A stretch of DNA of 64,000 nt. It comes from Flavivirga eckloniae. Its GTDB lineage: Bacteria; Bacteroidota; Bacteroidia; Flavobacteriales; Flavobacteriaceae. Below, in pieces: positions 59,308 through 64,000 of this stretch. The position numbers and the translations under genes were made by a program. Numbering within the stretch: position 1 is the first letter of the stretch; every line of letters starts with the position of its first letter. The DNA lies in the NCBI RefSeq assembly GCF_002886045.1, contig NZ_CP025791.1, positions 1,634,001-1,698,000 of the forward strand, written 5' to 3'. The notes below the pieces were generated by a model that was not told the DNA's origin, searched no databases, and worked only from the letters and a program-made list of their open reading frames with translations.

Positions 59308-60729
59308 ATGAGTAAAAAAATAATAGCTTTAATTGGGTTTTTAGTGCTTACTTCTGGCATTGGTTTTTCTCAAGATGCTAAAACAATACTAACTTTAAAC
59401 GACTGTATAGAAATTGCACTTAACAATAATTTGGATCTAAAAAGGTCGAAGTTAAATGCGGAATCTTCAACTGTAAATTATAAGCAATCCAGAGCCAACA
59501 TACTTCCGAATTTGAATGCGAATTACGACTTAGGGCTTAATGACGGGCGTAGTATTGATCCTTTCACAAATGATATCATCAATCAGCAACTTACATTTTC
59601 TAATGCGGGATTAAATCTAAATGCAACCATATTTAATGGTTTTAGAATATTAAACACCATCAAACAAAACCGATTTAATTTACAGGCCTCGGAAATGGAA
59701 ATTGAAGAAACTAAGCAAAACTTAGTTTTAGAGGTCTCACTGCGCTATATACAAATATTAAATAGCAGGGACGCATGGGAAATTTCAAAATCAAGGTTGG
59801 AAACCACCAAAAAACAGTTAGAAAGACTTCGAGTTCGTTATAATGAAGAAATTGGTAATCCTGCTGAATATACCGATATGCAAGGGCAATATACCAATGA
59901 TCAAGTAGGAATTATAAATGCTGAAAACAGTTTTAATCTAGCGGTTTCTGAACTGCTTAGGCTTTTAAATTTAGATACGCATTCTGAAAAAACATTTGAA
60001 AGTATTTTTGGATTAGTAAGTTCTGAAAAATATCCATTTTCGGCAGATTTAGTCTATAATAATGCTTTAGAAAATTTAGCTACTTTTAAATCTAAACAAC
60101 TTAGAATAGATGCTGCAAATTCGGGTATTAAGGTTGCAAGGTCTAATTACTTCCCTGAGGTATCAGTTTTTAGTAGACTAAACACTAATTATTCCAGTCT
60201 GGCCAAGACATTTACCGAAACTGGGACGGTTACTAATGAGACTGGGGATTTTGTAAATATTGCTAATCAAGAGTATCCTGTAATGCGAAATGAAAGCGTA
60301 TTTGAAAGTCATAAAATTGGTTATGAAGATCAATTCAATAACAACCTCAGTTCTGTTATCGGAGTTTCTGTTCGTGTACCCTTGTTTAATGGATTTCGAG
60401 CCAAAAACCAGGTATCACTACAAAAAATAGCCTTAGAAGACACTAAAGTTGAATTGGAAAACACCAAACTACTTTTTAAACAATCTATAGAACAGGCTTA
60501 TAATAATATGGAGGCTGCTTACGAACGTTATCAGGTTTTATTGGATCAGGTAATTGCTTTTGAAGAATCATTTCGAATCAACGAAGTTCGGTTTAATAAC
60601 GGCGTATCTAATATCGTGGAGTATTTAACTAGCAAAAATAATTTGGATAGTGCCAAACTAAATTTGAATCAAACGAAATATGAATACTTATTGCGAATCA
60701 AGATTTTAGATTATTACAGAGGTATATAA
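59308..60729 (+). CDS. TolC-family outer-membrane efflux channel
   Basis: A 473-residue protein with a signal peptide (about 1-21, ending GIGFSQ). Duplicated OEP repeats follow: LTLNDCIEIALNNNLDLKRSKLNAES for repeat 1 and the second half beginning near residue 245 (LVYNNALENLATFKSKQLRIDAANSGIKVARSNYFPEV). Long helices for the periplasmic tunnel include YERYQVLLDQVIAFEESFRINEVRFNNGVSNIVEYL. It is the outer-membrane end of the export machine. It lies 24 bp after ATPase 2 and is followed by the dispersed element at 60743. Confidence 0.92.
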   Translation: MSKKIIALIGFLVLTSGIGFSQDAKTILTLNDCIEIALNNNLDLKRSKLNAESSTVNYKQSRANILPNLNANYDLGLNDGRSIDPFTNDIINQQLTFSNAGLNLNATIFNGFRILNTIKQNRFNLQASEMEIEETKQNLVLEVSLRYIQILNSRDAWEISKSRLETTKKQLERLRVRYNEEIGNPAEYTDMQGQYTNDQVGIINAENSFNLAVSELLRLLNLDTHSEKTFESIFGLVSSEKYPFSADLVYNNALENLATFKSKQLRIDAANSGIKVARSNYFPEVSVFSRLNTNYSSLAKTFTETGTVTNETGDFVNIANQEYPVMRNESVFESHKIGYEDQFNNNLSSVIGVSVRVPLFNGFRAKNQVSLQKIALEDTKVELENTKLLFKQSIEQAYNNMEAAYERYQVLLDQVIAFEESFRINEVRFNNGVSNIVEYLTSKNNLDSAKLNLNQTKYEYLLRIKILDYYRGI

Positions 60730-60742
60730 CCGTTTAATAAAA

Positions 60743-60938
60743 AAGAGGGGGTCTAAAAAGTGTCATTCAGAACACCCGCCTGCCGGACGGGCAGGTAGTG
60801 AACCTGCCGGCAGGCAGGGAATCTCAAAAAAATTAAACACCTGTTTATTAAAGTGTTGAGATTTTTCGACTTTAGTTTATGCTGAGCATAGCCGAAGTAC
60901 TCAAAATGACAATTCAAGAACTTTTTAGACCCCCTCTT
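60743..60938. repeat. Dispersed palindromic element, copy 2 (19-bp perfect terminal inverted repeats)
   Basis: AAGAGGGGGTCTAAAAAGT (60743-60761) is exactly complementary to 60920-60938. Inside it shares with copy 1 TCATTCAGAACA, GAATCTC, AATTAAACACCTGTTTATTA, GTTGAGATTTTTCGACT and CTCAAAATGACAATTCAAGA. Two modules differ: a G+C-rich insert at about 60774-60819 with GCCTGCCGGACGGGCAGG and CCTGCCGGCAGGCAGG palindromes, and a TATGCTGAGCATAGCCGAAG module at about 60878-60897. It lies 13 bp after the tolC-like gene. Confidence 0.82.
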
Positions 60939-61187
60939 ACTAAAATAAATCAAATATGTTTTATAATTATTTTATAAAAGATATAATCTTCAAAAAACAG
61001 CTAAATAGTGTGCTATGTTTCGATTAATCAAAGATATATACCCATATTGAAACCGAGGTGCATTTATTGTTCAGATGTGAGTATGGTTTTTTTAATTTTC
61101 GGATGCCCTATATGCTATAGTTTATCCTGTAAACAAACATTCAAAGCTTCTTAAAGCATTAAACATTCAACTTTCATTTTTAAAAAA
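60939..61187. other. Noncoding stretch before the TetR gene
   Basis: About 250 bases without a credible ORF, of the same A+T-rich composition as other gaps. No strong repeat was seen apart from the element that precedes it. Confidence 0.4.
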
Positions 61188-61219
61188 TTTGGAATACTAT
61201 ATAATTATACATATGTTTG
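61188..61219 (+). promoter_or_regulatory. Promoter of the second TetR gene
   Basis: TTTG at 61188-61191 and TATGTTTG at 61212-61219 are 20 bases apart, matching the -33/-7 consensus. The operator at 61221-61235 covers the expected transcription start, and the gene starts at 61239. Confidence 0.65.
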
Positions 61220-61220
61220 T

Positions 61221-61235
61221 ACTGATTAGTACAGT
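61221..61235. promoter_or_regulatory. TetR2 operator, site 1
   Basis: ACTGATTAGTACAGT has ACTG-N7-CAGT symmetry with central TAG and overlaps a second inverted repeat TGTACT-GATT-AGTACA (61218-61233). The same 15-bp pattern occurs at 61836-61850. Confidence 0.65.
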
Positions 61236-61238
61236 TAA

Positions 61239-61820
61239 ATGAAAAAACACAATAAAGAAGACGTTATAAAAGTGGGTCAAAACCTATTTAAAACAGTAGG
61301 CTACCATAATACAGGTACCGAAGAAATACTTCAGGAATCAAATTATCCAAGAAGTTCATTTTACTATAATTTTAAAAGTAAAGAGCAGTTTGCCGAACAT
61401 GTTCTGGAATATTATGGCAACAATTCTGCAAAACTTTATAGTAGTATTCTGGAAGATCAAAATGTAAAAAGCCCATTGAAACGCTTTGAATTGTTCGCCA
61501 TTATAATAACCGACATGGCTGAAAAAAACAATTTCAAATCTGAATGCTTAATACAAAAGTTTTCGGTTGAATGTGCCGGGAATAATGAAAATTTAAGGGA
61601 TGCCTCTCAAAAGCAATTAGAAAAACTTTTACTAATATTTAAAAATTGCCTTGAAGAAGGCCAACATAAAGAAGAAATTAGAACAGATCTGGATACTCTA
61701 GACATGGCTAAATTTATTCATGCCCAATTATATGGAGGGTTCCTCCTATCAAGGCTTCAAAATGATATATCTGTTTTAAAAAACAACATGACATATGTTT
61801 TAGAATATATTAAAGCATAA
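61239..61820 (+). CDS. TetR/AcrR-family transcriptional regulator 2
   Basis: A 193-residue regulator. The helix-turn-helix is near 24-50 (TGTEEILQESNYPRSSFYYNFKSKEQF). The ligand domain carries the C-terminal TetR signature of the YcdC-like group (ECLIQKFSVECAGNNENLRDA, FIHAQLYGGFLLSRLQND). It is flanked by matching operators before itself and before the lipoprotein gene 49 bp downstream, so autoregulation and control of that gene are inferred. Confidence 0.9.
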   Translation: MKKHNKEDVIKVGQNLFKTVGYHNTGTEEILQESNYPRSSFYYNFKSKEQFAEHVLEYYGNNSAKLYSSILEDQNVKSPLKRFELFAIIITDMAEKNNFKSECLIQKFSVECAGNNENLRDASQKQLEKLLLIFKNCLEEGQHKEEIRTDLDTLDMAKFIHAQLYGGFLLSRLQNDISVLKNNMTYVLEYIKA

Positions 61821-61835
61821 AAAATTTATCTAATT

Positions 61836-61850
61836 ACTGTATAGATCAGT
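61836..61850. promoter_or_regulatory. TetR2 operator, site 2
   Basis: ACTGTATAGATCAGT shows the same ACTG-N2-TAG-N2-CAGT layout as 61221-61235 and lies 19 bp before the lipoprotein start codon. Confidence 0.6.
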
Positions 61851-61869
61851 TCATTCAAAAACTAAAATT

Positions 61870-62757
61870 ATGAAAACAATTAAACTAACAACAATCTTAA
61901 TTATTTGTGTTCTATTACTTCAAAGCTGTATGGCAGACATGCGAACGAAGATGATTAAAAGAGATGGTATTTCTCAATTGAATACGGTTAAAGGTGAAAA
62001 TTTACTTAAAGAGACCTGGAAAAAACATGGTTTCGAAAACCTGAACAGCCATAAGGTCTACTCTTTTACTGCAAACGATACTTGGAAGGGGCTTATGGGA
62101 AGAATGGGGAAACCCTGGCCGGAAGCCAAGTCTAAATTAAAGCTAAAATATGCTATAAATACTTTTGATAGTCAGGTGGAATTTTTAAACGGCAAAAAGG
62201 AAAACACTTTAGCAGGTTTACAAAGCTGGCAATATTATGAAAAAACCCCAGAATCGGATATTGGGTTTACAACATACAATAAACGTATTGCTTTTGGTCT
62301 TTCGGCCTATCATTATTTTTTCGAAATGCTGGACCGTCTAAAAAATGCTCCTATTATCTCTTACGCAGGTGAAAAAACATTTAATAGCAAACAATACCAT
62401 TTAATTTTTGTTACATGGAAAGATGCCAAACCACATATGCAACACGATCAGTACCTGTTATGGATAAATGCCGAAACCCAACTTTTAGAATATGCCGTAT
62501 ATTCTCTAAGAGATAATTATTTAAAAATACCCGGATATAAAGCATTTTATGGATCTATAAAATTTAGCGACTACAAAAGCGTCGATGGTATCTTAATTCC
62601 GCACAAACAAATCGTGTTTTTAAACCAACCCAGCAGAAAAGATAAGAGCCACCTTCATCAATTAATTGTAGAGGATTTTAAATTCGACGATTTTGATATT
62701 AGCGAGTTATATCCAAGTTCGGACATAGCAAAAATTGGAGATAAAAAACTACACTAA
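61870..62757 (+). CDS. Lipoprotein with a LolA-like/DUF6503-like fold, unknown function
   Basis: A 295-residue protein with a lipobox (LLLQSC, Cys at about 20), so membrane-anchored. The body has beta-rich segments such as GKPWPEAKSKLKLKYAINTFDSQVEFLNGK, FNSKQYHLIFVTWKDAKPHMQHDQYLLWINAETQLLEYAVY and GSIKFSDYKSVDGILIPHKQIVF, the pattern of LolA-like half-barrel proteins in this phylum. No enzymatic motif is evident. It is the presumed target of TetR2. Confidence 0.65.
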   Translation: MKTIKLTTILIICVLLLQSCMADMRTKMIKRDGISQLNTVKGENLLKETWKKHGFENLNSHKVYSFTANDTWKGLMGRMGKPWPEAKSKLKLKYAINTFDSQVEFLNGKKENTLAGLQSWQYYEKTPESDIGFTTYNKRIAFGLSAYHYFFEMLDRLKNAPIISYAGEKTFNSKQYHLIFVTWKDAKPHMQHDQYLLWINAETQLLEYAVYSLRDNYLKIPGYKAFYGSIKFSDYKSVDGILIPHKQIVFLNQPSRKDKSHLHQLIVEDFKFDDFDISELYPSSDIAKIGDKKLH

Positions 62758-62827
62758 AAAATAATACTAACACTAGATTAATTTCGTTAACCCTTTATTA
62801 ATGATTAACCCCCCAAATTATAATACT

Positions 62828-64000
62828 ATGAATAAATTATTAAAATGGCCTATCGTGATATGTTTGATATTATTAACGGCTTGTAGCTCGGATGACAAAC
62901 CTCAAGACCCTGATAATGGCAATGATCCCGATACCGAAAACCCTGACACAGAAAATCCGGAAAGTAAAATTAAAACGGTGCTAAAAGCCAGTAGAATTAG
63001 TGGTCCCGCTCCATTGGCAGTTCAATTTAGTACCTTAGGAACTTCTCACGAGAATAACGAGTTGGATACCTTTAGAGAATTAGGATATCACTTTACATTT
63101 GGTGATCCCGCGAGCGGCGTGTGGAAGTTTAGTAACAAATCTAAAAATTCGCAAATTGGCGGCCCCATTGCCTCTCATGTATTTGAATCGAGCGGTGTAT
63201 ACCTCGTTAAAGTGAGAGCTCAAGATAGTGATGGAAACTTTAGTGATGCGTCGATTGAAATTTCGGTAACCGATCCCGATAATGTTTACACCGCTGAGAA
63301 TACGGTAATAATAAGTAAAACCTCTAATGTTTCTGGCGCTCCAAATGGTGCTCTCGAATTAACAAACCAATCCAAGTGGCCTCAATGGGAGTCTGGCAAA
63401 CGTTATTTACTAATGTCTGGTCAAGATTTTACTTCATTTGGACCAATAAACCTAAAAAAGGTTCAAGATGTACAGGTTGGTAAAAACGGTACTGGTTCTA
63501 ATCCTATCGTGGATGAAATTAATATTGAAAGAGGAAGACCTTCTACTACTAATTGGGCTTCTCGTGTGGTTGTTTCAGATTTAAACTCTAAAGCCATAAA
63601 TATCCCTAATACCTCAGAGGATATTTATATTATTAGAGGAACAAATACCAGCTTTTATGTAGGTAATACGATTGAGCATTATGTTAAGAGTGGTTCTGCA
63701 AATGAATCTGATAGCATGCGCTTTCCAAAGAATATATTTATGTATGAAGCAACCAATACTTCGCCTACAACAGGTTTTAACTCCTATGTATTATCGAAAG
63801 GTTTTAGTATGATGGGTACAGAATTGGCTAATCCTTCACAACATAATATAAGACCAAAATATACTGTTAACACTTTTATTGGTCATAATTATTTTTACAA
63901 TGCTGGGCCTACTCATCATAATATTAAACTGCACAGTGATGGTGTAATACTAAATGAAGATGAAACATTGGCCAAAAATGGTTTGGAAGGTGCAAGTCGT
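62828..64000 (+). CDS. PKD-domain surface lipoprotein, partial (3' end outside window)
   Basis: The ATG at 62828 opens a frame that runs without stop to the window end (391 codons). It has a lipoprotein signal (ICLILLTACSSDD) and an acidic spacer with repeats of the form NDPDTENPDTENPE (about 24-46); a run of Asp/Glu after the lipidated Cys is associated with surface export in Bacteroidota. A PKD-like domain follows (about 50-152; SGPAPLAVQFSTLGTSHENN, YHFTFGDPASGVW, HVFESSGVYLVKVRAQDSDGNFSD). The rest resembles a right-handed beta-helix. A polysaccharide-active or adhesive role is possible but not shown. Confidence 0.75.
   Translation, partial: MNKLLKWPIVICLILLTACSSDDKPQDPDNGNDPDTENPDTENPESKIKTVLKASRISGPAPLAVQFSTLGTSHENNELDTFRELGYHFTFGDPASGVWKFSNKSKNSQIGGPIASHVFESSGVYLVKVRAQDSDGNFSDASIEISVTDPDNVYTAENTVIISKTSNVSGAPNGALELTNQSKWPQWESGKRYLLMSGQDFTSFGPINLKKVQDVQVGKNGTGSNPIVDEINIERGRPSTTNWASRVVVSDLNSKAINIPNTSEDIYIIRGTNTSFYVGNTIEHYVKSGSANESDSMRFPKNIFMYEATNTSPTTGFNSYVLSKGFSMMGTELANPSQHNIRPKYTVNTFIGHNYFYNAGPTHHNIKLHSDGVILNEDETLAKNGLEGASR

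Noticed and set aside
60753-60953. 66-codon minus-strand ORF within the dispersed element
   Set aside because: It lies wholly across the palindromic repeat, and its residues (PACRQVHYLPVRQAG) are the translation of the CCTGCCGGCAGG motif.
1-64000. CRISPR arrays, tRNA or rRNA genes, prophage or insertion-sequence transposases
   Set aside because: None could be recognised by eye: no regularly spaced direct repeats, no cloverleaf or rRNA-like segment, and no transposase or integrase motifs in any frame.

Overview
The window reads as chromosome of a marine-type member of the Flavobacteriaceae (phylum Bacteroidota). Evidence: strong A+T bias; a menG-porT pair (PorT is a type IX secretion component restricted to this phylum); a very short housekeeping sigma factor; Bacteroidota-style promoters with a TAnnTTTG -7 box; TamL-type outer-membrane assembly protein; and arrays of MacB/FtsX-type permeases. 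No tRNA, rRNA, CRISPR array or intact insertion sequence was seen.

Layout. 1-2.3 kb: end of an aminotransferase gene, a dispersed palindromic element, two small membrane-protein genes and a LuxR-like response regulator. 2.3-21.5 kb: mostly core genes, namely trkH-trkA potassium uptake, menG, porT, an rRNA methyltransferase, tamL, fbaA, accD, rpsO, pnp, a TPR hybrid histidine kinase, rpoD, a BLUF photosensor, rpe and a CBS-domain protein. 21.6-28 kb: two small regulons. A TetR regulator and a flavin-type oxidase each carry the same palindromic operator. A MarR gene broken by an in-frame stop lies before an RND exporter, LolA-like protein and beta-barrel set, and a related palindrome lies at both promoters. 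28-35.4 kb: an MtfA-like peptidase, then a tightly packed minus-strand sugar-acid (galactonate-type) operon: MFS importer, two enolase-superfamily dehydratases, KDG kinase, KDPG aldolase and an SMP-30-like lactonase lipoprotein.

35.6-60.7 kb is the most unusual part. A membrane histidine kinase and a sigma-54 NtrC-type regulator are divergent from a 22-kb export locus. That locus holds one HlyD-type adaptor, an ABC ATPase, seven intact tandem paralogous FtsX/MacB permeases, two permease fossils with the centre deleted, a 52-codon coiled-coil ORF, a second ABC ATPase and a TolC-family outer-membrane channel. Upstream of the adaptor gene and of the second ATPase gene lies the same 28-bp motif (22 of 28 identical), each about 80 bp before a TGGCA sigma-54-like box. 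This suggests that the neighbouring regulator drives both transcription blocks.

60.7-64 kb: a second copy of the dispersed palindromic element seen at 390, a TetR gene and a lipoprotein gene that share an ACTG-N7-CAGT operator, and a PKD-domain surface lipoprotein that runs off the window edge.

Several start codons were moved from the longest possible ORF to positions supported by family N-termini or promoter placement: the response regulator at 1621, tamL 8101, fbaA 10884, rpsO 13336, the kinase at 16409, the oxidase at 22303 and permease 2 at 43028. All functional assignments rest on motif recognition by eye; no database search was run.
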